This document shows positions 1 to 8,392 of a stretch of 64,000 nucleotides of DNA, in pieces (within the stretch, counting starts at the first letter, position 1; each line of letters starts with the position of its first letter). The notes under the pieces were generated by a model. The model saw only the letters and a list, made by a program, of their open reading frames with translations. It had not been told where the DNA came from and searched no databases. Position numbers and translations under genes: made by a program. The stretch covers positions 74,210 through 138,209 of the forward strand of contig JAPKHT010000001.1 in assembly GCA_026646655.1 (NCBI GenBank). Direction: 5' to 3'. The DNA comes from JADLBR01 sp020847615 (GTDB lineage: Bacteria > Verrucomicrobiota > Verrucomicrobiia > JADLBR01).

Positions 1-2
1 TC

Positions 3-1202
3 TTCGGTCGCCGATGGTCCCTCCGGGTTCTCGGCGCCTCGCTCCTCTTCTCCTCGGCCCTGTTGCGCGCCGCCGGTCCATCGTTGGAGAAAAGCATCCT
101 CTTCAGCGAGCGGACGGACGGTTTCACGCTCTATCGGATCCCCGGCATCGTCGTCACGGCGAAGGGCACGGTGCTGGCGTACTGCGAGGCGCGGAAGTTC
201 AGCGATGCCGACCGCGGCGAGATCGAGATCCACCTCCGCCGCAGCACGGACGGCGCCCGCACGTTTTCACCCGCCAGACAAGTCGCCCACCTCGGCCCGC
301 GCCTACCTCGCAATCCGCATGTGCCGGAGAGCAAGGAGAACAAAGACTTGGGCGGGCCGGAGGAACAGACGGTCAACAACCCCGTCGCAATCGCCGCGCG
401 GGACGGCATCGTGCACCTCATCTATTGCGTCGAATACATGCGCGCCTTCAACGTCCGCAGCGAGGATGACGGGAAGACGTGGAGCGCCCCCGTCGAGATC
501 ACGGCGGCATTCGACGGATTCCGAGGGGATCTCGACTGGCAGGCCATCGCCACAGGGCCCGGCCATGCCGTGGAACTGCAGAGCGGCCGCCTCTGCGTGC
601 CCTTCTGGATGGCGACCTACGTGAAGGGGGCCCCGCTGCGAAAGGCCGTCGGCACCATCTTCAGTGACGACGGGGGCCAGACTTGGCAACGGGGCGACAT
701 CGCGGTGCCGGATGCCAGCGAACCGAACATCGCCCCGCTCCCCGATGGCGGCGTGATCCTCACCGCGCGCAACACCCATGAGCAAAGACGCCGCCTCGTC
801 ACCCGCAGCCCGGATGGCGCCACGGATTGGTCGAAGCCGGCGTTTGCGCAGGAACTGCTCGAACCGGGCTGCATGGCCGGCATCACCGCCCATCCCGGAA
901 CCGCCGCCGTCCCCGCACCGCTCCTGCTTTTCTCGAGCCCGCACACCACCGACCGCGAGCACGCCGCCCGACGCGACGTCACCATCCATCTCAGCCGCAA
1001 CGATGGCAAAACCTGGCCCTTCGCCAGAACCCTCCAGCCCGGCCCGGGCGCCTACAGCGACCTCGCGGTCCTGCCCGACGGTACCGTGCTCTGCTTCTAC
1101 GAGAGCGGCACCGAGAAGCCCGTAGTCCAGCGCAAGCGCGACTGGGCCTACGCGCATCTAACCCTCGCGCGTTTCAACCTCGAATGGCTCGAACAACCAT
1201 GA
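3..1202 (+). CDS. Sialidase / BNR-repeat glycoside hydrolase (GH33-like), 5' end cut by window
   Basis: A secreted exo-sialidase-like six-bladed propeller that would release terminal sialic acids or related sugars. The frame is open from the first bases of the window and reads a hydrophobic signal-like stretch (LRVLGASLLFSSALLRAAG), so the true start lies upstream; a TTG at 63 is unlikely to be the start. A YRIP box follows (YRIPGIVVTAKGTVLAYCEAR), which supplies the arginine-triad arginine in GH33. At least four Asp-box-like repeats are visible: RSTDGARTF, SEDDGKTWS, FSDDGGQTWQ and SRNDGKTW. The stop overlaps the next ATG in an ATGA, implying translational coupling. BNR propellers can have other sugar specificities, so sialidase activity is family-level inference. 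Confidence 0.85.
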   Translation, partial: FGRRWSLRVLGASLLFSSALLRAAGPSLEKSILFSERTDGFTLYRIPGIVVTAKGTVLAYCEARKFSDADRGEIEIHLRRSTDGARTFSPARQVAHLGPRLPRNPHVPESKENKDLGGPEEQTVNNPVAIAARDGIVHLIYCVEYMRAFNVRSEDDGKTWSAPVEITAAFDGFRGDLDWQAIATGPGHAVELQSGRLCVPFWMATYVKGAPLRKAVGTIFSDDGGQTWQRGDIAVPDASEPNIAPLPDGGVILTARNTHEQRRRLVTRSPDGATDWSKPAFAQELLEPGCMAGITAHPGTAAVPAPLLLFSSPHTTDREHAARRDVTIHLSRNDGKTWPFARTLQPGPGAYSDLAVLPDGTVLCFYESGTEKPVVQRKRDWAYAHLTLARFNLEWLEQP

Positions 1203-4200
1203 AACACACCCTCACCCTCCACATCGCCCTGCTGCTCGCGCCGCTGGCCGCACTCCACGCCGTAGAGCTTTCGCCCCCACTGGATGCCGCATCGTGGAAA
1301 CCTCGCCAAGGCCTCGTCCCGGCGGACCGGTTGCCTGCGTCATTCGAGGCCCGTGATGAGGAAGGTCTCCGCTTCTCGCTTTCCGGCACGTTGGCGAAGG
1401 GGAAACAGATGCGCTGGGAACGGCCCTGGACGGCAGGCGAGCACGCACCCGGCCAGTGGTTGGTCGTCGAATATCGCGCGCGGTGGGTGAACTCGGTCGT
1501 GCTTGCCCTCCTGTCCAAAGACGCTGTCGGGAAACCGATCGCCACGACCCTGGTCTCGGCTCAGGATCTGGTGAGCGACGGTCTATGGCATCGCTTGGTC
1601 GTGCAGCGGCCTTATCCATCGCAACCCACCGCGTTGCGCGTCCTTCTGGACAGCAATGACTCGCACTCGTGGTTCGAGATGCGGCGGCTGGATTGGGTGG
1701 CATCGCCCGAGCTCGCCGGTCCGGCGCTCGCGGAGGATCAGCAACCGTCGCGGCACCCGGACCTCCAGCCGCTGCCTTTGACGTTCAACGACCGATACGA
1801 CCTGCTGCTGCAGCGCCCCTATATGCGCGTGGAAAACGACACCGTGGTGTTGGACGGGGGAGCGTGGTTCACGCAAGATGACGTGACTCTTGAAGGCATT
1901 CCTTTTCGCGTCGAGTCGAAGCCCGGAGCCGACAACCTCGTCACGCCGCCGCCGGAGCCGAAGGAAAACAACGATCTGGCCGATCATTTCGGCATACAGG
2001 CACCCCGCCGGGTCGTGGCACCCGTCAGCCGCGACAGCCGGATCACGGTGCCGGTTCATCGCAAAGTCAGCGAAGTGTTCCTGATGCTGGCGGCGGAACT
2101 GCCGAGCCGGGAACTGCATTACTTCGGCGGCCGCAGTCCCAGCACGTTGGATACGGTGGAGGACTTCGCCGTGGAACTGGTCTATGAGAGCGGCGTCCGC
2201 GATCTGGCGTTTCCGTATTCGATCCAGGATCGCCGCCATCTGGTCCGGCGGGCGCTGGGTGTCTATGCCGTGCCGGCTTCCGGCGAACCGCTCGCAGAAG
2301 TGGTGATCCATAACCGCAAGCTCGGCGCTCGAGTCCATCTCGCGGCGACGACAGTCAATACCGGAAGCCGACGATTGTTCCCTGCACTGTTCGAGGAACC
2401 GAAGCGATTGCCAGTGGCTCCGCAAGGACTCGACCCAGCCCTCAAGCCCTTCGTGCGTCGAGATCGAGACCACCTCACCTTAGGAAATGCCCATTACGAA
2501 CTGACACTGGACGCCGAGAAACTCATGTCACCCGTCGCGCTAGCGCACCGGCGATTGAACAACGGCGTGGCACGTGTGGCGCCAGTGCCGCTTCTGGAGG
2601 TAGAAGTCGCAGGCAGGGCCATTCCCTCACAGCAATGGAAACTCGAGTTGATCCGGGAACTGCCCCTCGGGTTTGAGGTGAACTACCTCGGCACCGACCC
2701 ATCCCTGCCGCTCCGTTGCACGGTGACGGCGCGAACGGATGACTCACCGGAAGCAAGGTTTACCCTGTCCATGTCCAACGCAGGTGCGCAGCCGGTCGAT
2801 GCGGAGATCCGTTTTCCCGTGCTCCGCGGCTTGCAACTCGGCGAGGCGGCGGACTTGCAGTGCTTCTTTCCCCAGTATCGCAACGCGCTGAGCGGTGAAC
2901 GTGCGACCTATTACGCATACGCGGGCGTTGCCTTCCCGATGCAGTTTTTCGACGCGTTCGACGAACGCACCGGTGGCGGGGTCTGGCTGCGCACGGAGGA
3001 TCTGGCGGATCGTCAACGGAACTATTTCCTGTCGAAGCAGGACGATGGCGCCAGCCTCTACGTCGAATATCCGGTGCTGACAACCAGGCTTTCATCCGGT
3101 GCGATCACCCCATTTCCCGTCACGACCCTGGGTTTTCACGCCGGAAACTGGCGGGCTGCCGTGGACCGCTACCGCGACTGGCTCGCGACCTGGTATAGAC
3201 CGTTCAAAGCGCAGGACAAACCCTGGTTGCGCGAGAGCTTCTGGCTGCTCGCCGAGATCACCGATGGAGTGCCGGAGCCGTATTCCAAACTCCCGCCGTG
3301 GTATGACACCGAAAAGAAGAAGGTCCTGTTCCGCGACATCCTCACCGAGTGGGAACGCAAGGCGGGCCACAAACCGGACATCCTTCATCTCTGGGACTGG
3401 ACGCACTACCCCACGACCATTCAGCGCTGGGGCGAATATGGCGGACGCGACTACGACAATGTGGGCGGACAACCCGCGTTCAAGGAGGCCATAGCCGATG
3501 TGCAGAATAATCTAGGCATCGCGATGTCCCTTTACGTCAACGCCACCCTTTGCACAAAAGACACACCCACCGGCCAGCGTCTCGCGGACAAGGCCCTGCA
3601 ACTGCCGGACGGCAAACCCTTCATCCGCTATCGCGACACCTACTGCATGTGTCACGCCACGCCGGAATGGATTGAGCATCAGATTCAAACCTACCAGCGG
3701 CTCGTGCGGGAGACCGGCGCGAAGATGCTCTACGTCGATCAGCAAGCCACGGTGCAGGACATTGTGAACAAGACCTTCTGCGTGTGTTTCCACCCTGGCC
3801 ATGGGCATCCGGTGCCGAACCGGGTCAACGAGACCGACCACCGCTTCATCCGCGCCCTGCGCGAGGCCGTGCCCGGCGACGTCGCGCTCTATGGCGAGTT
3901 TCCCTACACCGACACGACGACGCAATACTACGACAGCGCCATCCATTATTACTTCCACAAGGGCGCAGGCAGACGGTTCAGCCCGACCTTCGACACGGAG
4001 ACCAGCGACCTGACCGACGAGGTGGCGCTGAACCTCTATCGCTTTCTTTTCCCGAAGCTGATGCACCTCGATCTGCCTCTGGGGATCACCTATAACTCAT
4101 GGCATTCGCTGAAGTTCACCTTCTTCAACGGCGAGTCGATTTACGACTCGTTCTGGAACATTGACGAATCACGTGGTCACGCCTTCATCGCACGCGCCTA

Positions 4201-4513
4201 CGAACTGAAGAAGCGCTTCAAGGACTGCTTCACCAGCGAAGCGCCTGAGATGCTCGTCCCTACCGAGCGCACCTCCGTTTGCGCCAACCGCTTCCCCGGC
4301 CAAGGCCGCACAGTCTGGACGCTCTACAACGCCCGCCCGACGACCGTGCGCGGCGCTATCCTGACGGTGCCTCATCAAGACGGTGCCATCTACCGCGACG
4401 AGTGGAACGGCAAGGAGCTGACACCCAAGATCCAGAACGGCAAAGCCATCCTGTCTCTCGAACTCGGCCCGCAATCCATCGGCTGCATCACCCAGACCCG
4501 GCAAACACCATGA
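1199..4513 (+). CDS. Large secreted glycosidase-like protein of unknown specificity (DUF6259-like)
   Basis: 1104 residues. The ATG overlaps the previous stop and opens the shared signal peptide (MKHTLTLHIALLLAPLAALHA). The open frame extends much further upstream, but that part lies inside the sialidase gene. The N-terminal third looks like beta-sandwich, with a carbohydrate-binding-like region (DGLWHRLVVQRP). The C-terminal half, from about residue 650, looks like a TIM barrel with conserved-looking acidic segments (HLWDWTHYPTT, KMLYVDQQA, ALYGEFPYTD). The architecture recalls DUF6259 and GH101/GH31-type retaining glycosidases, but I cannot place it in a characterised family. Position between a sialidase and other hydrolases supports a role in polysaccharide breakdown. 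The product name is inference. Confidence 0.75.
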   Translation: MKHTLTLHIALLLAPLAALHAVELSPPLDAASWKPRQGLVPADRLPASFEARDEEGLRFSLSGTLAKGKQMRWERPWTAGEHAPGQWLVVEYRARWVNSVVLALLSKDAVGKPIATTLVSAQDLVSDGLWHRLVVQRPYPSQPTALRVLLDSNDSHSWFEMRRLDWVASPELAGPALAEDQQPSRHPDLQPLPLTFNDRYDLLLQRPYMRVENDTVVLDGGAWFTQDDVTLEGIPFRVESKPGADNLVTPPPEPKENNDLADHFGIQAPRRVVAPVSRDSRITVPVHRKVSEVFLMLAAELPSRELHYFGGRSPSTLDTVEDFAVELVYESGVRDLAFPYSIQDRRHLVRRALGVYAVPASGEPLAEVVIHNRKLGARVHLAATTVNTGSRRLFPALFEEPKRLPVAPQGLDPALKPFVRRDRDHLTLGNAHYELTLDAEKLMSPVALAHRRLNNGVARVAPVPLLEVEVAGRAIPSQQWKLELIRELPLGFEVNYLGTDPSLPLRCTVTARTDDSPEARFTLSMSNAGAQPVDAEIRFPVLRGLQLGEAADLQCFFPQYRNALSGERATYYAYAGVAFPMQFFDAFDERTGGGVWLRTEDLADRQRNYFLSKQDDGASLYVEYPVLTTRLSSGAITPFPVTTLGFHAGNWRAAVDRYRDWLATWYRPFKAQDKPWLRESFWLLAEITDGVPEPYSKLPPWYDTEKKKVLFRDILTEWERKAGHKPDILHLWDWTHYPTTIQRWGEYGGRDYDNVGGQPAFKEAIADVQNNLGIAMSLYVNATLCTKDTPTGQRLADKALQLPDGKPFIRYRDTYCMCHATPEWIEHQIQTYQRLVRETGAKMLYVDQQATVQDIVNKTFCVCFHPGHGHPVPNRVNETDHRFIRALREAVPGDVALYGEFPYTDTTTQYYDSAIHYYFHKGAGRRFSPTFDTETSDLTDEVALNLYRFLFPKLMHLDLPLGITYNSWHSLKFTFFNGESIYDSFWNIDESRGHAFIARAYELKKRFKDCFTSEAPEMLVPTERTSVCANRFPGQGRTVWTLYNARPTTVRGAILTVPHQDGAIYRDEWNGKELTPKIQNGKAILSLELGPQSIGCITQTRQTP

Positions 4514-5505
4514 AACACACCCTCATCGTCCTCCTCGCCCTGCTGCTCGCACCGCTGGCAGCACACTCTCAGCAAGCCGCTCGGGACACCGTCCGCGACC
4601 GCCTCTGGATCTTCACCGTCCATGCCGGAGGGAACAATCGGGAAAACCTGGTTGGCCCTTCGCTGGAGCATAAGCATTACATTGATGATTACGCTCCAGG
4701 CGGGTCGCGCATGACGCCAACCGAGGGTGCTTTTTGGCTGGGGGTTCCGAATCTGCTTTTGATCCGGACCGGGGACAACCCACCACTGCCCAGCGCCCAA
4801 CCGGAACGGGCGAAGTCCGCTTTCGAGCAATACGCGATCTCATTCCAGCCGCTGGACCGGGTCGTGTGGTCCGTCGTTGGTGCCGGGGGCGAGGGAGGAA
4901 TGAGTGAACTTCCGCCCGTCCTGGACCTCGCCAGAAAATTCCCGAATATCGGCGGCGTCTTCCTCGATGACTTTGTCCGCCCCGACAAGCGGGTGAACGG
5001 ACGCATGGTCGGACGCCCCTCGCTCCAGAGAGAGGAACTGAGCCGCGCGCGCGAACAGATGAACGCCGTTGGACGACCGATGGAAATTTGGGTGACGCTT
5101 TACACCCACGAAGTAAATCCCGCGCGAACAGTGAAGTCGCCGTCCTTCAAGGACTGCAATCCGCCTTTGGCTTCATTCCTCGACCAGTTTGACGTGCTTA
5201 CCCTTTGGACCTGGAACTCGGAGGAGATCCCCGAATGGGAGGCCAATCTCAGCGCGTTGGAGAAGATGGCGCCAAAGAATGCCCGCGTTGCGATGGGCCT
5301 TTACCTCTGGGATTTCCACAACAAGAAACCCGTCCCTGAAGACCTGATGCAGCACCAGTGCGACCTCGGACTGAGATGGCTCAAGAAGGGGCGCATCACC
5401 GACATGATCTTCCTCGCCAACACCATGCTGGACGTAGAAATGCCCAGCGCCGAGTTCTCGCGCCAGTGGATCAAAAGGCACGGTGACGAGAAGTTGAACC
5501 GATAA
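4510..5505 (+). CDS. Secreted TIM-barrel-like protein of unknown family, paralogue 1
   Basis: 331 residues, starting at an ATG that overlaps the upstream stop, with a signal peptide of the local type (LALLLAPLAAHS). I do not recognise a named family. Visible elements include GGSRMTPTEGAFWLGVPN near residue 60, GGVFLDDFV near 155 (paired aspartates at a predicted strand end), LTLWTWNSEEI near 235 and MGLYLWDFHNK near 260. Regularly spaced strand-end acidic residues are typical of TIM-barrel glycosidases. The next gene is a clear paralogue, giving a tandem duplication. The neighbours make a carbohydrate role plausible, but no reaction can be assigned. Confidence 0.8.
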   Translation: MKHTLIVLLALLLAPLAAHSQQAARDTVRDRLWIFTVHAGGNNRENLVGPSLEHKHYIDDYAPGGSRMTPTEGAFWLGVPNLLLIRTGDNPPLPSAQPERAKSAFEQYAISFQPLDRVVWSVVGAGGEGGMSELPPVLDLARKFPNIGGVFLDDFVRPDKRVNGRMVGRPSLQREELSRAREQMNAVGRPMEIWVTLYTHEVNPARTVKSPSFKDCNPPLASFLDQFDVLTLWTWNSEEIPEWEANLSALEKMAPKNARVAMGLYLWDFHNKKPVPEDLMQHQCDLGLRWLKKGRITDMIFLANTMLDVEMPSAEFSRQWIKRHGDEKLNR

Positions 5506-5513
5506 GGAACTCC

Positions 5514-6512
5514 ATGAAGCCCGCAGTCATCCTTCTCCTTGCCCTGCTGCTCGCGCCGCTGGCCGCGCATGCTCAACAAAACGCGCCCAAAACTGTCCGC
5601 GACAACCTCTGGCTCTTCGCCTGCCCGCCGGGGGGCGATGCCGACTATCTGGAAAACGCCGGCATCCGCGGCGGTTCCCGCATGACACCGGTGGAGGGTG
5701 CCCATTGGCTGGGGATACCGAATCTCCTTTTTGTGACCCAGGACCACAACCGGCCCAAGGCCACGTGGACTGAGATCAAATGGAAAGCCAGGACGACCAT
5801 GGAGCAGTGGGCGATTTCCTTCGAGTCGCTCAAGAAGGTCAGTTGGTCCGCCGTCGGCTCAAGCGGCAGCGGCGGGCTCAAGACCGTGCCCGACATCGTC
5901 TCGACCGCGAAATCGTATCCCAACCTCACGGGCGTTTATCTCGATGACTTCGTCAAGGATCGGAAAAAGCTGAGCGACGGAACCTTCGCCGGTCGGCCGG
6001 CGATGTCCGAGGTGGAATTGGAGGACATGCGCGCGCAGCTCGCCAAGGTCGGCCGACCGATGGAAGTCTGGACGACCATCTACGCCTACGACCTGGATCC
6101 GCAGCACCCCGAATATACCCATTGCGAACCGCCTCTGGTCGACTCGCTGAAGCACTTCGACGTCATTGTGCTCTGGACCTGGAAGAGCGACGATCTCCGC
6201 GACCTGGAGAAGAACCTCGCGCGCATCGAGGCCGTGAAGCCCAGGGAGGCCAGGGTGGCACTGGGCATCTACCTCTGGGACTACACTGGCATCGACGAGA
6301 AGAAGAAAAACGACCCGACCTACCGCTTCGGCAAGCCCGTCCCGCTCGACCTGATGGAGCTCCAATGCTCGCTCGGCCTGAAGTGGCTCAAAGAAGGCCG
6401 GGTCCGCGACCTCGTCGTCCTCGGCAACACCCACCTCGACATCGGCGCCCCGTCCGCCCCGTGGATGCGCCAGTGGATCAAGAAACACGCGGAAGAACAA
6501 ATGAACTGGTAG
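5514..6512 (+). CDS. Secreted TIM-barrel-like protein of unknown family, paralogue 2
   Basis: 332 residues, only 8 bp after paralogue 1, with AAGGA at 5504-5508 as a likely ribosome-binding site. The signal peptide again carries LALLLAPLAAHA. It aligns with paralogue 1 along its whole length: GGSRMTPVEGAHWLGIPN, GVYLDDFV, VLWTWKSDDL, GIYLWDYTG and the closing WIKKHAEEQ all have counterparts. Paralogue 2 carries a short insertion (IDEKKKNDPTYRFGKP). The shared pattern of aspartates and tryptophans suggests a conserved active site. Function is unknown. Confidence 0.8.
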   Translation: MKPAVILLLALLLAPLAAHAQQNAPKTVRDNLWLFACPPGGDADYLENAGIRGGSRMTPVEGAHWLGIPNLLFVTQDHNRPKATWTEIKWKARTTMEQWAISFESLKKVSWSAVGSSGSGGLKTVPDIVSTAKSYPNLTGVYLDDFVKDRKKLSDGTFAGRPAMSEVELEDMRAQLAKVGRPMEVWTTIYAYDLDPQHPEYTHCEPPLVDSLKHFDVIVLWTWKSDDLRDLEKNLARIEAVKPREARVALGIYLWDYTGIDEKKKNDPTYRFGKPVPLDLMELQCSLGLKWLKEGRVRDLVVLGNTHLDIGAPSAPWMRQWIKKHAEEQMNW

Positions 6513-6521
6513 ACGAAAGCA

Positions 6522-8345
6522 ATGACCGTGAGCCGCCCCCTTCCACTCCTCGCCGCCCTGCTGCTCGCGCCGCTGGCCGCGCTGCCAGCCGCCGACCCGG
6601 ACGTGGCCCCGCTATCGAAGACCAAGCAATGGAGTCTTGCCGGTCCGCTTGGCCGGACGCCACCGCGCGAGAATGAGTCCTGGCCACTGTCGGACCAGAA
6701 AAACCGGGACGGCTGGGTGAAGTTCGAACCGATGTGGGACGAGTTCGACGGCCCGGCGCTCGATACCAACAAGTGGACCGTGGGCATGTCCTGGTGGCGT
6801 GGCCGGCAGCCGGCATGGTTCAAGCCGTCTAATGTCGCCGTGCGCGCCGGGCAATTGCACCTGACCATGCGCAAGGAACCGGTGCCGCCGGGCATGGAAA
6901 AGCACGGTTACAAGGACTACACCTCCGCCGCCCTGCATACCCGCGCGCGTTCGAGTTACGGCTATTACGAGATCAAAGCGCGGCCGATGAACTCCGCCGG
7001 CTCCAGTGCGTTCTGGTTCCAAAACGAGGATCCCACCACGCATCCGGATTGGGCGACGGAGATTGATGTGTTCGAGCTGTGCGGCAAGTCGGAAACATTC
7101 GAGCGGAGATACAACATGAACCTGCACGTCTTCCGCACGCCGCACGAGAAGCGGCATTGGAGCGTCGGTGGTGAATGGGTCGCGCCGTGGCGCTTCGCAG
7201 ACGATTTCCATGTCTTTGGCTTCGAGTGGGGTCGCGAGGAGTTGCGGTGGTTTGTGGATGGCGTCCTGGTCCGGACGGTGGCGAACACGCACTGGCACCA
7301 GCCGCTCCACTTGATTTTCGACAGCGAAACCATGCCGGATTGGTTCGGCATGCCGAACGATGCGGACCTGCCTTCAACCTCCAGCATCGAATACATCCGT
7401 GCCTGGACGCATTCCACGGCCAATGTTCCAACGCGCTCGGCGTCGCCGAAAATCGCCGGCCCCTACGTCCGCGTTTACATTCCCGGTGAGGATGTCTTTC
7501 CTGGACCGGATTCCCCGAACTTCAAGGCCGGGCAGTCCTACTCCGACTGGGTGCCAAACGATCATGCGATTCTCAAGGGGCCAGAGGGCCGCTGGCACGC
7601 GTTTGGCATCACGCATCCGAAGCCGCCCGACTACCAACCGCCGCATTATGGCAAGGGTGTGCATGAAGCGGAATGGTTGCTGTTCCACGCTGTTGCGCCT
7701 GTGGGCACGTTGAAGCAACACCTGAAGACAGGCGCTTGGCGCGACCAGGCGAAAGTGCTCGCCCCCAGCGCGCGGCCTGGCGAAATCAAGGAGTGCCACG
7801 CGCCGTTTATCGTGCGCCGCGACGGTCCTTATCACATGATTTACGGTCCCAGCCCGCTGCGACTGGCGACTTCCGCCAACCTGCATGACTGGCAGCCGGT
7901 CGGCCCTTTGTTCGCACAGCAGGGTGGCGCGCGCGATCCCAACGTGCTGTTCCATGACGGTCACTACATCCTCTGCTACGTCACGGGCAACGCGATTCTG
8001 GCGCGGCACTCGACCGACTTGCGAAATTGGAGCGCGGACGCAGTCGAGGTCTTTCGCATGCGGCGCGGAGGCGATCCCGAATCACCCTGCATCGTGGAGC
8101 ACGGCGGCCATTTCTACCTGTTCTGGTGCCTGTGGGACGCCGCCGATGAGGTCAACGGCGCCTACGACAATCGAACGTTCGTGTTTCGTTCCAGAAATCC
8201 GCTGGATTTCAAGACCGCGCCGTGCGTCGCCGAACTCAAAGCCCACGCGCCGGAGGTCTTTCGCGATGAGGACGGCGACTGGTTCATCTCCAGCGTTGAA
8301 TGGCCTCACCGCGGTGTCAGCATCGCGCCCCTAGCGTGGGAGTAA
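6522..8345 (+). CDS. GH16 / five-bladed beta-propeller (GH43/GH32-like) fusion enzyme
   Basis: 607 residues with a signal peptide (AALLLAPLAALPA). Residues about 60-300 form a GH16 jelly-roll: the catalytic EIDVFE reads E180-x-D182-x-x-E185, preceded by a YGYYEIKARP strand and followed by GREELRWFVDGVLVRT. This is the arrangement of beta-agarase, porphyranase and laminarinase-type enzymes. Residues about 310-607 form a second module of GH43/GH32-type propeller repeats (HAPFIVRRDGPYHMIYGP, RDPNVLFHDGHYILCYV, ESPCIVEHGGHFYLFW, FRDEDGDWFISS). A single polypeptide could combine endo-cleavage with exo-trimming. The fusion is continuous and in frame, with no sign of an internal start. GH16 assignment is strong; the propeller substrate is unknown. 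Confidence 0.88.
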   Translation: MTVSRPLPLLAALLLAPLAALPAADPDVAPLSKTKQWSLAGPLGRTPPRENESWPLSDQKNRDGWVKFEPMWDEFDGPALDTNKWTVGMSWWRGRQPAWFKPSNVAVRAGQLHLTMRKEPVPPGMEKHGYKDYTSAALHTRARSSYGYYEIKARPMNSAGSSAFWFQNEDPTTHPDWATEIDVFELCGKSETFERRYNMNLHVFRTPHEKRHWSVGGEWVAPWRFADDFHVFGFEWGREELRWFVDGVLVRTVANTHWHQPLHLIFDSETMPDWFGMPNDADLPSTSSIEYIRAWTHSTANVPTRSASPKIAGPYVRVYIPGEDVFPGPDSPNFKAGQSYSDWVPNDHAILKGPEGRWHAFGITHPKPPDYQPPHYGKGVHEAEWLLFHAVAPVGTLKQHLKTGAWRDQAKVLAPSARPGEIKECHAPFIVRRDGPYHMIYGPSPLRLATSANLHDWQPVGPLFAQQGGARDPNVLFHDGHYILCYVTGNAILARHSTDLRNWSADAVEVFRMRRGGDPESPCIVEHGGHFYLFWCLWDAADEVNGAYDNRTFVFRSRNPLDFKTAPCVAELKAHAPEVFRDEDGDWFISSVEWPHRGVSIAPLAWE

Positions 8346-8392
8346 CTCGTCATGAACAGAGCAATCCATCACGCCTCTCTTCGATTGAATCC

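Noticed and set aside
827..1198. Extended start for the 1104-residue protein at 827
   Set aside because: That stretch lies in another frame within the sialidase gene; the ATG at 1199 begins the shared signal peptide and overlaps the sialidase stop.
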